Of a stretch of DNA of 64,000 bases, positions 1 through 9,844 are shown piece after piece. The position numbers and the translations under genes are program-made. The notes under the pieces are model-generated. The model was not told the DNA's origin and did not search any database. It saw only the letters and a list, made by a program, of their open reading frames with translations. This DNA comes from Russula earlei (taxonomy: Eukaryota; Basidiomycota; Agaricomycetes; Russulales; Russulaceae): NCBI GenBank assembly GCA_025769875.1, contig JAGFNK010000126.1:53703-117702 (forward strand), read 5' to 3'. Position 1 is the stretch's first letter; each line of letters opens with the position of its first letter.

Positions 1-65
1 CTTCTCAGTAGAGTGAAGAGGGACTCTTAGGGGAGGAAAGGATAGGGAGAGAGTAGATGGTGGAT

Positions 66-102
<37 letters not shown>

Positions 103-486
103 TTGATGAAATGGAGAGGTGGATGTGGTTTGAGGATTAGAAGTGAGGTGGGTTGCAGGTAAATATGTTGGACAATAGTAGGTTGAATTCTACAAGAGAC
201 CAAGCTTAGGGCTTTGGTCACAAAGCACTGAGTTTATATATACAGGAGAAGTGCAGCAATGGCTGCGCTTTGACTGTGCTACTAGTATAGTAGGAGTCAT
301 AATAAGTAGGAGTCATAGAAATGAGGCCATGAATGAGTCAGAATCAAATGACTGTGCTGCACAGTAGGTGTGAAGCATTGCACAGTTGAAACTAAGAAGC
401 AATATAAAAGGAAAGAGAACCAAACAAAGGGAAAGTAACAGCAATCCAGTGTTACCTGGATGTGTATGGATCACATAATATCTGAG
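1..486. repeat. LTR family C, copy 1, left portion (cut by window edge)
   Basis: This stretch aligns with the solo LTR at 56756-57627: a shared run around the AGTTGATGAAATGGAGAGG segment, the CAAGAGACCAAGCTTAGGGC segment and the TTATATATACAGG TATA-like box. About 305 bases of the LTR lie before the window. Copy 1 is interrupted at 487 by another LTR and resumes at 4913. A GT dinucleotide tract at 67-98 is expanded relative to copy 2. Confidence 0.8.
67..98. repeat. (GT)n microsatellite inside LTR C
   Basis: About 16 uninterrupted GT units. The corresponding place in the second LTR copy (near 57121-57130) has only two or three GT units, so the tract expanded after the copies separated. Confidence 0.9.
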
Positions 487-710
487 TGTTGTGATCTTGC
501 AGATCAAAAGCATGCGTGAGTGAGATCGATCGTGGGTGAGTGATGCCAATCATGCACGTGCAATTGGAACTGAGGGATTGGCCTGATACAATACTTACTT
601 TGATATGAGTTGATAGATACTTAGATACCTTACATCTCAACTTGTTACTGTCGTTTTCACGTGACCTTGCACTTGCCATTTTTGGATGTCATTTCGAGTG
701 GAAAAACAAA

Positions 711-1260
711 ACTGCTATATCTCAACAGTTTCTCAACAGATTGCCTTGAAACTTTGACAGTAGAACCTTATATGTTGTATCTAGGTGCAGCTAAAATATG
801 GGAGCCTAATATTTAGTTCTTGAAATGTCAATTTTCGGGTGGTGACATGAGTGCAAAACTTTGAACTGCCATATCTCAACTGTTTCTGAACTGATTGACT
901 TGAAACTTCAACAGTGGGATCCCATGTACTGTGTCTAGGTGCAGCCCAAGAGTTGGGGTCTGATTCTTAGTTTTGAAGTTTCGGTTTTTGGGTGTGATCT
1001 GAGTTCAAAATTTCGATCTGCCATATCTCAACCGTTTCTCAATAGATTGCCTTGAAACGTGGACAGTGGGACCTTATATACTGTATCTAGGTGCAGCGAA
1101 AATATGGGAGCCTAATATTCAGTTTTTGAAGTTTGGATTTTTGGGTGCCAAGCTGTGTGCAAAATTTCACTGCTATGTCTCAACCATTTCTCAATGGATT
1201 GTCTTGAAACTTGGACAGTGGAACCTCATGCACTGTAGCTAGATGTTTCACTCGTTGGAT
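711..1260. repeat. Four imperfect tandem units of about 152 bp in the left arm
   Basis: A module with the core ATATCTCAAC, then GATTGCCTTGAAAC, a GTGGGACC-like block and TCTAGGTGCAGC starts near 711, 868, 1019 and 1171. The same four units appear inverted in the right arm between about 3900 and 4450. Confidence 0.85.
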
Positions 1261-2383
1261 GTTCACGTTTTGGGGTGCCAACCCCAAGCATGATAATATT
1301 ACATTATCCCTACAGCTGAATCCATCCATGATATGATATGACTATTACAACTGTACCGTGCAAGAAGGGCACACTTAAGTTCATGGGCCTGGACAAGGAC
1401 TGAGGGAAGAGTGAAAGAGACAAAATTGAAATGATGATGCAAGGTGTGCGTTGAGGCAGCAATAGGCATCGGCATGGGTACATGTGCGTGTAGCTTCTTC
1501 AGTGAGTCTTCAGCCTCGCGTGCGCATGGTCACATCGTCGCAAAGGGGGGTGTGCACGTTCTGAGGTGTTGCCATGCATTGGAATGTGGGCACAGTGTGG
1601 GGAAGCAGGAGGGAGGAGTGTGCTTGCATTGTGTGTCAAATGTGTCGTCGCGACGTGGTGTTGCCAGGCATTGGCCGTGTTGCTGATATTGGTGCTGCTG
1701 CTGCTGTTGTTGTTGTTGTTGATCCTGGTGCTGCTGTCATGGCAGAGGCTGAGGCGTGGTCGTTTGAGGCAATGGGGTGGCGAGAGGCAAGGGTGTAGGC
1801 GATGGTGTTATGGAAAGGCATGAGCGTCTGAGGGGGTGACTTGTGTGTTGCTCGTGCTGTCATCTTGTGGGCATGGCGACGAGGTCTTTGCCACTGCAGG
1901 TGATGGCAGCACTCGTGGGTGAGGTTGTACATATGGATGGGGATGCGGTGGAAGGGGAGGAGTGGTGCGGCATGGTGCTTGCATCGGTGACCTCTCCTGT
2001 GGTGACATTGTGGTGGCAGCTGGTGATCTTTCTGTGGGGCGGCGTTGAGGTAATGATGGGCGATCCTGGATGTGTGGGAACCGCAGGGACAATGGGAGCG
2101 GGCAATGTGAAGGCATCACATTTCGGCAACCATACCTGCTGTTACGGGGCAGGGTGGGGAACACGGCGGTGTGGGTTTTGCCTGGAGTCGTGTAGAAGTG
2201 TGGCTGTGTGCGTGCATACGTTGGGCAGCAGAGAGGTGATGTCATGTTGGGCAGGAGAGCGGGTAAACACGCGCATGCACTGAGGGGGTCCAGGGGGTGT
2301 GATCCATTCGTCCTGAAGGGAAGTAGGATGTTCACATCCTCAGAAAGTGCCAAAGAGTGTCCTGCTGGTGAGAAGGGACGAGC

Positions 2384-2606
2384 GTGACATGTCCACAGTG
2401 ATGTTGCTCAGAGGTGCCTTGGACTCCAATGTTGAGGATGCAAGAAGTAGACCTGTCTCTTCAAAGGTCTCCTGGATTGCCATCATTTGATACAAATCAT
2501 CCTGCTTCCTGTTGCGGTTGCCTCCAGGAGAGACCTGGGTGATACGGACTGGGGGTGGGATCAGCCAAAGGTATGTGCATGATATCACCACCACTTGGAT
2601 AAGCAA
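2384..2606 (-). pseudogene. Nudix hydrolase (NUDT19-like) gene fragment in the fold-back spacer
   Basis: Read on the minus strand, the spacer encodes a Nudix box: PGG, then KQDD, then AIQETFEETGLLLASS. Nudix proteins hydrolyse nucleoside-diphosphate-linked substrates, and the long spacing between PGG and the helix resembles the NUDT19 acyl-CoA diphosphatase branch. The usual Arg of the REUxEE core is Gln here. The match starts just after a plausible intron acceptor (CCCAG near 2560) and stops where the inverted arm begins, so only one exon-sized piece is present, without start or stop. It is probably a captured host fragment and not functional. The family call rests on one motif and its spacing. 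Confidence 0.65.
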
Positions 2607-4912
2607 TACATAGATTCAAATAGCATGAGAATGTGCGAGTAAACACTCCAAGTGCTAGCATGCACAAGCGAAAATCCGGAACTGCAATTGCGAATACAAG
2701 ACTACAGATAGGAAAACAAGAGAGAGACAAGCAATCTGACTTATTCCTACATAGGTCTCCTGGTGCTTTTCTTATAGCTCGTCCCTTCTCACCGGCAGGA
2801 CACTCTTCGGCGCTTTCTGAGGATGTGAACATCCTACTTCCCTTCACGACGAATGGATCACGCCCCCTGGACCACCTCAGTGCATGTGCATGTTTACCCA
2901 CTCTCCTGCCCGGAATGACATCACCTCTCTGCTGCCCAACGTATGCACGCACACAGCCACACTTCTACACGACTCCAGGCAAAACCCACGCCGCCGTGTT
3001 CCCCACCCTGCCCCGTAACAGCAGGTATGGTTGCCGAAATGTGATGCCTTCACATTGCCCGCTCCCATTGTCCCTGCGGTTCCCACACATCCAGGATCGC
3101 CCATCATTACCTCAACGCTGCCCCACAGAAAGATCACCAGCTGCCACCACAATGTCGCCACAGGAGAGGTCACCGATGCAAGCACCATGCCGCACCACTC
3201 CTCCCCTTCCACCGCATCCCCATCCATATGTACAACCTCACCCACGAGCGCTGCCATCACCTGCAGTGGCGAAGACCTCGTCGCCATGCCCACAAGATGA
3301 CAGCACGAGCAACACACAAGTCACCCCCTCAGACACTCATGCCTTTCCATAACACCATCGCCTACACCCTTGCCTCTCGCCACCCCATTGCCTCAAACGA
3401 CCATGCCTCAGCCTCTGCCATGACAGCAGCACCAGGATCAACAACAACAACAACAGCAGCAGCAGCACCAATATCAGCAACACGGCCAATGCCTGGCAAC
3501 ACCACGTCGCGACGACACATTTGACACACGATGCAAGCACACTCCTCCCTCCTGCTTCCCCACACTGTGCCCGCATTCCAATGCATGGCAACACCTCAGA
3601 ACGTGCACACCCCCCTTTGCGACGATGTGACCACGCGCGCGCAAGGCTGAAGACTCACTGAAGAAGCTACACGCACATGTACCCATGCCGATGCCTATTG
3701 CTGCCTCAACGCACACCTTGCATCATCATTTCAATTTTGTCTCTTTCACTCTTTCCTCAGTCCTTGTCCAGGCCCATGAACTTAAGTGTGCCCTTCTTGC
3801 ACGGTACAGTTGTAATAGTCATATCATATCATGGATGGATTCAGCTGTAGGGATAATGTAATATTATCATGCTTGGGGTTGGCACCCCAAAATGTGAACA
3901 TCCAATGAGTGAAACATCTAGCTACAGTGCATGAGGTTCCACTGTCCAAGTTTCAAGACAATCCATTGAGAAATGGTTGAGACATAGCAGTATGAAATTT
4001 TGCACGCAGCTCGGCACCCAAAAATCCAAACTTCAAAAACTGAATATTAGGCTCCCATATTTTTGCTGCACCTAGATACAGTATATAAGGTCCCACTGTC
4101 CACGTTTCAAGGCAATCTATTGAGAAACGGTTGAGATATGGCAGATCAAAATTTCAAACTCAGATCACACCCAAAAACCGAAACTTCAAAAACTAAGAAT
4201 CAGACCCCAACTCTTGGGCTGCACCTAGATACAGTACATGGGATCCCACTGTCGAAGTTTCAAGTCAATCGGTTCAGAAACAGTTGAGATATGGCAGTTC
4301 AAAGTTTTGCACTCATGTCACCACCCGAAAATTGACATTTCAAGAACTAAATATTAGGCTCCCATATTTTAGCTGCACCTAGATACAACATATAAGGTTC
4401 TACTGTCAAAGTTTCAAGGCAATCTGTTGAGAAACTGTTGAGATATAGCAGTTTTATTTTTGCACTCGAAATGACATCCAAAAATGGCAAGTGCAAGGTC
4501 ACGTGAAAACGACTGTAATTAGTGTGATGATTGTGTGCTTGATCATCAATGTGCACGCAATTTCTCATAGATCATGGACTTGCACAGCCCAGATAGTTTA
4601 CCTATTTAATCTAGTAGTTAGTCCTACTATTTCCCCTCAGTGATTGCTTATGTGCATGAGTCACTGAGGTACATTCATTCAGCTATTGTACTTATGTGCT
4701 GTGGACTAATACCTAGATAGTGTTTATCTTATCTAGGTAAATATACATTACAGTGATCACTTACGCACATGTGTCACTGAGCATTTATCTTATCTAGTGA
4801 CATGTTCCCATGCACATACACCAATGCGTGCATCTGACTGCTGCATGCACATTCACTCACAGAACCAAATATAGACACATATATTCACACCACAGTCCAT
4901 AATAAATCTACA

Positions 4913-5417
4913 CTGAGAAAGGATCACAAGATGTAAGAGATCATGGGACTGGTAAGTAAGGGACGTATGAAAGCAAGCAGTCCATAGTGTTGAACCAGAA
5001 CCCAAACGGATCAAAGAAGGCGAAGACCTTCATACAAGGTTCAAGATCCGCTCATAGATGTTACGTGTTAGACAGAACTTTAGTATATGCGCTTATGGCA
5101 ATAGGGTTACGCATAGTACGCTATCTATCACAAGATGCAGCCTTATGCTGTGTCTAGAATGTTTCCACATCACGCGTCACTTAATGCGCGATATAGTGGA
5201 CACCTGTAGTCACCTCTTTAGGACTTAGGAACAGCCCTGGGTCATAGAGGTATAAATACCATACTTGTAGATGAGTATACACATCGCTCTACACCCCAAT
5301 ATCACTTGAGCATTAGCACAACCTCTAAGGTGGGTTGCTTGGCCTGTTAGCTGCGCTCTATGCTGCGCAACACATAGTACAAGTAAGAAGTAAACATGAA
5401 GGGAAAATGTTGTAACA
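4913..5417. repeat. LTR family C, copy 1, right portion
   Basis: Sequence after the LTR B insertion continues the alignment to 57516-57627 (GGATCACAAG, GGGACGTATGAAAGCAAGCA). It is interrupted at 4988-5372 by a small solo LTR and ends TGTAACA at 5417. The next bases continue MULE-like sequence. Confidence 0.8.
4988..5372. mobile_element. Solo LTR family E, 385 bp
   Basis: Starts TGTTGAACC, ends GCGCAACA and is flanked by the perfect 5-bp direct repeat CATAG (4983-4987 and 5373-5377). The uninterrupted target is seen in LTR C copy 2 near 57583. No coding sequence. Confidence 0.9.
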
Positions 5418-5915
5418 CCATGGGGTATCCACTGTGCTCCCAGTCATAATTGAGACCTCTCCTCTTTCCAGAATAGGCAGTGATCTTTGAAGGGCCATTT
5501 GTGAATTTCAAACATTGTGTGGCACAAGGTGCACTCAGGCTGGAATGGGCAGATGGTGTTGGAGTTGTGGCCAGCCACAGCATGACGAGTCAGTCATGTG
5601 CTCACGTGGTGCGTGACAAACAAGCTTTTACGGAATTTTCTCATCCCTCAGTCTTCTACAATAAGACTGAGGTCAGTCACACACTCAGTTACTTCGCACA
5701 TGTAACTAATTACTCCTTTAGCATTCGCTACAGGTTAGAACACTTCTTAATACAGTCTTCTACAATAAGACTGAGCATGTGCTACAGATGGGGCAAATGG
5801 TGTGCCAATTAATTGGAAACACAATAACATTTCTTTTTTGTTTGGGAGGGGACTCGGAAAAGGGTAAGTAGTTATCTTGTTATTAACTTGCTAATTCTTG
5901 ATCATCCAACCCACT
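5418..5915. mobile_element. Decayed MULE end fragment
   Basis: Matches the right end of the MULE at about 23365-23700: CATAATT, then CTCTTTCCAG, GATCTTTGAAGGG, AAGGTAAGTAGTTAT and ATTCTTGATCATCCAACCCA in the same order. Relative to that copy it carries an extra block at about 5600-5776 bounded by two copies of a small hairpin (5649-5669 and 5753-5773, stem CAGTCTT/AAGACTG) and lacks part of the subterminal region. Confidence 0.75.
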
Positions 5916-6546
5916 GCTAAGGTCAAAGACTGCCATCACCTGTGACTCGGATGGATGCAAGGCTTCTCTGCATAAGCCCCGTGAAATGCGACCTGCGTTA
6001 CTCTCCACAGCGGCAACGGGACTGGCATAATTACCAATGAGCCCGCCCAGCTTCGTCAATATCTGTGGTGTAGATTGAAATTCCACATGACACGTGACAT
6101 TGCCAGTCCTGTCGAGGAGTGCCTCGCCCATCCTCATGTGACTGTACAGCCAGCCATACCTCGAGTGTAGTCGGCGCTCGCCTGACTGCGTTGTTGTAAT
6201 GGCCCCAAGAAATCAAGAAAGAGGGTCCATCGTGTCAATCTGGAAAGAACACCCGCAAAGATTACGTGCATCAATGAAAAAGACGCGGAGCTGAGGAGCT
6301 CAAGCGTCCTTGTATTTATCAATAACGGGACGACCCCCTTCCGTAGGTAGGAGAAAGAGCCAAGATGGAAGGTCGTCTCATGGTCAGTCACAGAATGGGC
6401 AGTGATTTTTGTCAATTTGTCATGAACAAAATGGCTCCTCCTGCCTCTCTGGGATTGCTCAAATCCAGAAACGTTTTGCTCCCCGAGCATGGCGAGAATG
6501 GACTGATCGCAGGTCCGGAAGTTTAAGTAGGCGAGATGCGGAATCA
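5916..6546 (-). other. Unassigned stretch with a short ORF on the minus strand
   Basis: An open frame of 84 codons runs 6137-5883 on the minus strand, and two overlapping short frames lie upstream. Composition looks coding-like (mixed residues, no low complexity), but I do not recognise a family and the frame runs into the MULE remnant. It may be the 3' part of a host gene disrupted by the repeats to its left. Confidence 0.25.
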
Positions 6547-6859
6547 GTGATGCGTAGGGCTGCCAACCGTACCGTATACGGCTATGGCCGTACTCGATAC
6601 GGTATGTATACGGCTACTATCCGTACCATTACCCGTACCGTCTGCTTCCACTTCAGCAGCCTATACGGTATGGTACGGGGTAGAAGACGGCCGTAATACA
6701 GCATTACGGGTTATTACGGTCAAGAAAACTTTGATTAAACTCAATGAATGACAATGATATCCGAGTCCAACTCTCTACAAATCCTTTTCTTTCGTCCCTC
6801 CCTTTGACATGGCTCTTTTCCTTCATCCACACCCTCCTTTTTCTTCCCCTCCCACCCAT

Positions 6860-7160
6860 GTCTCATGATGATTTTCCATACCAGGGCTCTTACAGTGTCG
6901 ACCTGAGCTCGGGTCAGGTCATCAGACTCCCAAAGCAGTCATCCTGCTGACCATCGCCATCTTGCAGTCGCCGCTCTTCGCTTTTCTCATCTGGGACATT
7001 GTGATCACAATTGATCAAGAGGTGGACGCCGTCTGGTCGTATGTCCATCCTTGAATCTTTCTCTAATTCTGCCCACATCCTTCACCCTCGTTCAGGAAGC
7101 CAAATGGGCAAGATTCTTGCCCGCCCTTGCTCGGACTGCCTGCGCCTTTGTTCCGATCTC
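6860..7160 (+). pseudogene. Possible DUF6533-type membrane protein fragment
   Basis: An open frame begins MSHDDFPYQGSY near 6859. A second frame nearby reads a hydrophobic stretch followed by LIWDIVITIDQEVDAVWSY, resembling the aromatic-D-x-hydrophobic-T-x-D-x-E-V-x-x-x-W pattern of the fungal DUF6533 domain. A GT donor follows, and a further frame (EAKWARFLPALARTACAF) after an AG at about 7096 could be the next exon. The frames do not join cleanly and no full gene is present. Tentative; likely a transduplicated fragment in the hAT element. Confidence 0.35.
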
Positions 7161-7419
7161 TTGTTCTAGATTTCTGCCTATCCTCAGTACAATACGTTTG
7201 TGACGTCGTGGCCATTAGCCTTTCATTAGGATAGTAGGCTTCGTCACCTTGGTACACTTTCGCTTCATCACGATGCCATACACCTATGATTCTCACCTGA
7301 TTAGTGCTACTCTGTAGTCCTTGTCGCGTGCTCACATGTATGTAAACTAGTTGTCCTCAGACTCAAAAGAACAGAACTACAATCTACATATCCCCCACGA
7401 AATCGGTGTGATCCCGAGC

Positions 7420-8963
7420 ACTTCAAGTTTCAGGCTTCTCGCTCGATCTCTTTGTTCCGTTTCCACCTGACCTGTTGCACGAACTCAGCGCCCGCCGTCT
7501 TGGCTTGCTACAGTCATATTGGGATGGAATGGCAGAAGGAATCTGTCAAGACTCACTATTGAACTATCCAGTTCAAGAGCGAGGGATAAGCTTGAAGACG
7601 AGTCGATAGACGTCCAAGACCGCGTGGGCAAGAAGTAGAGTCCAGAGTAGTAACAGATACCAGAGAGGTACTGTTACTGTGAGAGTCGAGCAATCACGCA
7701 GGGAAGAGGCCAGGGTAGTCACAAGGGGATGGTCCTTAAAGGAGTATCCCAGGGATAGAGAGTGCCGTAAACAAATGGACAGTCTGAGGACTGTCCGCTA
7801 CTTTATTGAGCGCTTATATACTACAAGAGAACTGCTAAATAGGGAACAAGTCATAACCTTGTTATCAAGCACAATAGAGTGATGAGTAAGAAGTCGGAGG
7901 ATGCTTACTGAGCATGCTCAGTCATGCTCAGTAAGCTGCTGAGTAAGAAGACTCTTCTTGATGAGTAAGAGCTTCCATTGTCCACGTGTTCACTGCTTTA
8001 GTGCGCATGCAAGCACCTGATTCATTTCCTGTTAGTTAGTTTAGGGCCGGTCATTTGAGGACTTGTAGTTTGGTTAGGGAATAGTGACATCTTATAAGGC
8101 CCTTATATAGTTCTATTAGGGTCCTTAGAGTCGACCCTAATACTTCTATTAAGGTCCTTAGTGTTGCCTTATAGTTCATTCTATAGTTATTAGAGTTGGT
8201 CTAATAACGCGTTGTAGGGCCTTTGATACCAGGTTAGTACCTATTGTAGAGTTCCTAAGGTCGTTCCAAAGGGTCCTTAGGAAGGCCCTAATGCTGTCTT
8301 TTGTTGCTAGAAGGGTTGCCTTTAAGTGGGGCTTGCTGTATGTCGATTGTGCCGAGAATCACTCGCGCAACAATGCGTGCGCGATATTGTGGACACCTCT
8401 ACTCACCCCTTTTGCTCGTGTGAACAGGGTGACACCATAGAGGCTGGGTTTCCTCCTATAAGGAAGGGTCCTTCAAGGGCCCTCTCCGGAGAATGGTTCA
8501 TGACAGAATCACGGACACCAAAGGGATTCCAGGTCTAGTTGTTACCTCAGAGGATGAGGCCAAGAATGCGGCTAAGTTAATTGGAAAAGATCGCAATTCC
8601 GAACCAAGAGCAGTTGATGAGCCGTGCAGTCTGGAAAGTCCTCTCGTTCTGATCGGCGAGCATCTTTACACGGTGAGGATCCTCCAAAGGGATATCATCG
8701 GGATTGGTCAAGGCGGCAGCTCGTTAAGTTTGTTTGTAATGTACTACATGACGATCGGAAATGGTGTTGAAAGGTCAAGGACGTACGGTATAGTTGTGGT
8801 TGAAGAGCATGAACAATCCTCAGACAGCGGGTGGAAACAGGAGAAGAGGATCTTCGGTGAATGTGTCAGGAAAGAGGAGCCCTCGGCCATCACGCACGCG
8901 AATTTTGTCTGTAGCGATAAGATCGCGCTAGGACTAGTGTTAGTACTGGATATAGCTAGATAG
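7420..8963 (+). pseudogene. Unidentified ORF split by a solo LTR
   Basis: Before the LTR, an open frame reads FVPFPPDLLHELSARRLGLL and then SYWDGMAEGI up to 7543. After the LTR, starting in the duplicated GAATC at 8506-8510, the same frame continues TDTKGIPGLVVTSEDEAKNA to a stop at 8963. The LTR therefore interrupted one continuous coding exon. The product is not recognised; the downstream part is mixed alpha/beta-like with no obvious motif. There is no ATG in the part before the LTR, so it is probably an internal exon carried by the hAT element. Confidence 0.45.
7544..8505. mobile_element. Solo LTR family A, copy 1 (962 bp)
   Basis: Starts TGTCAAGACTC, ends GGTTCATGACA and is flanked by a perfect 5-bp duplication GAATC (7539-7543 and 8506-8510). 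A TTATATAC TATA-like box lies near 7812. It is a near-identical twin of 21935-22896, with the same length and orientation. No internal region is present, so it arose by LTR-LTR recombination of a complete element. Confidence 0.95.
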
Positions 8964-9027
8964 AAAGTGTAACTGACCTCAGTCTGTATGAATCAAGACT
9001 GAGGTGCGAGAAAGATGGTATAGTACA

Positions 9028-9844
9028 TTATATACTTGAATAAGACAAAGGTAGAGTGGCATGAAAGGAAAACCACATTATCGAAACATGCATATGTGTG
9101 AACCTGGAGCTGGGACTTCCGAGCTGGTGTTGTCGTCGCGCTGTGGCTGCAACTCCAACATTGTCGAGGGTCTCTTTGTTGTTGCCATACAGTGGTGCGA
9201 GGTCGACATACGAGGACGTCTCGTTGATGTTCATGTCTGCATGAGACGTGCGGAGAACGCTTTCTGAAAAAGTAGATCAGAACAGCATGCGTCAAAACGT
9301 AAGGATAACTTACTATGGATGACAAGCGCCGCAAACAAAAACGTCATGCTGAACAATCTAGCTGGGTGACTGACGAACTGGAACCACAGAAGTCAATAAA
9401 TGGTGGAAGGTGCCAGAATGAAAAGTGGCTCAACCATTTCACGCTTGTGTAGAGTGTCAAAGACAAGGCCAGCGTCTGGAGCATGTTGCGAGGGGATGCG
9501 TCTGCTGCACGCTGCGCGCATACAGTTCGTGAGCCTTGCCCGTGTTGGGATCGCAGACGTTATTATGAGGGCCATCTGGGCTGCGGTACGTATATTTGAG
9601 CATGATGTACGTCACCAGAGGTCGTCGTAAACTGGGTGGAGCAGAACACGAAGCCAGGACGCAGAGAGTACACGCGTGGACCGCAGAGATAGAGTGACGA
9701 ACGGAGCTCTGCCAGCTTATTCTGGAGATTGTGAACCTTGTCCTTGAGAATTCCGTCTGTATTTTTGGCAAGGAATGTGACGACGTGTTCGCGCTGTGTT
9801 GTGAAGTGGTGCAGGCATGTTAGCTGATACAGCATATACGGCAC
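9028..9844 (-). pseudogene. Ppo / linoleate diol synthase-like fragment
   Basis: Frames on the minus strand spell, in N-to-C order, a helical stretch KVHNLQNKLAEL (about 9740), TYRSPDGPHNN with GKAHELYARSVQQ (about 9520-9630), PDAGLVFDTLHKRE (about 9450-9490) and NETSSYVDLAPLYGNNKET (about 9160-9220). These are landmarks of fungal fatty-acid dioxygenases of the Ppo family, which oxygenate linoleic/oleic acid through a haem peroxidase-like domain to make psi-factor oxylipins. The fragment stops just inside the peroxidase domain, before the catalytic Tyr and the haem ligands, and the P450-like half is missing. Frame changes between blocks fit introns. A further piece (IARPEYILCDDVGIVG) at about 9900-9960 may be an upstream exon. 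It lies inside the hAT element and is probably captured and non-functional. Confidence 0.72.

Larger units (their letters stand above)
652..4511. mobile_element. Fold-back DNA element with about 1.73 kb inverted arms
   Basis: The element begins CGTTTTCACGTGACC and ends with its reverse complement GGTCACGTGAAAACG. It is flanked by a perfect 5-bp duplication ACTGT (647-651 and 4512-4516). The arms 652-2383 and 2777-4511 match along their whole length with scattered substitutions; the 393-bp spacer 2384-2776 is unique. No transposase is visible, so it is presumably non-autonomous. The superfamily is not recognised. ORFs of 74-239 codons on both strands of the arms mirror each other and are Pro/Ser/His rich; I do not consider them genes. 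Another partial copy lies at 53926-54371. Confidence 0.85.
487..4912 (+). mobile_element. Solo LTR family B, copy 1, split by a fold-back element
   Basis: The unit starts TGTTGTGATC and ends AATCTACA, and is flanked by the 5-bp direct repeat CTGAG (482-486 and 4913-4917). Removing the fold-back element (652-4511) leaves about 560 bp, the size of the related solo LTR at 29395-29928, which is in the opposite orientation. Two copies of a 29-bp near-palindrome (4638-4666, 4751-4779) are shared with that relative. It is inserted in LTR C, whose uninterrupted counterpart is at 57485-57515. Confidence 0.85.

Noticed and set aside
1444..3716. Paired ORFs of 74-239 codons on both strands of the fold-back arms
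   Set aside because: Every ORF has its mirror twin because of the inverted repeat; the products are low complexity (Pro, Ser, His, Cys) with no domain and arise from sequence biased against stops.
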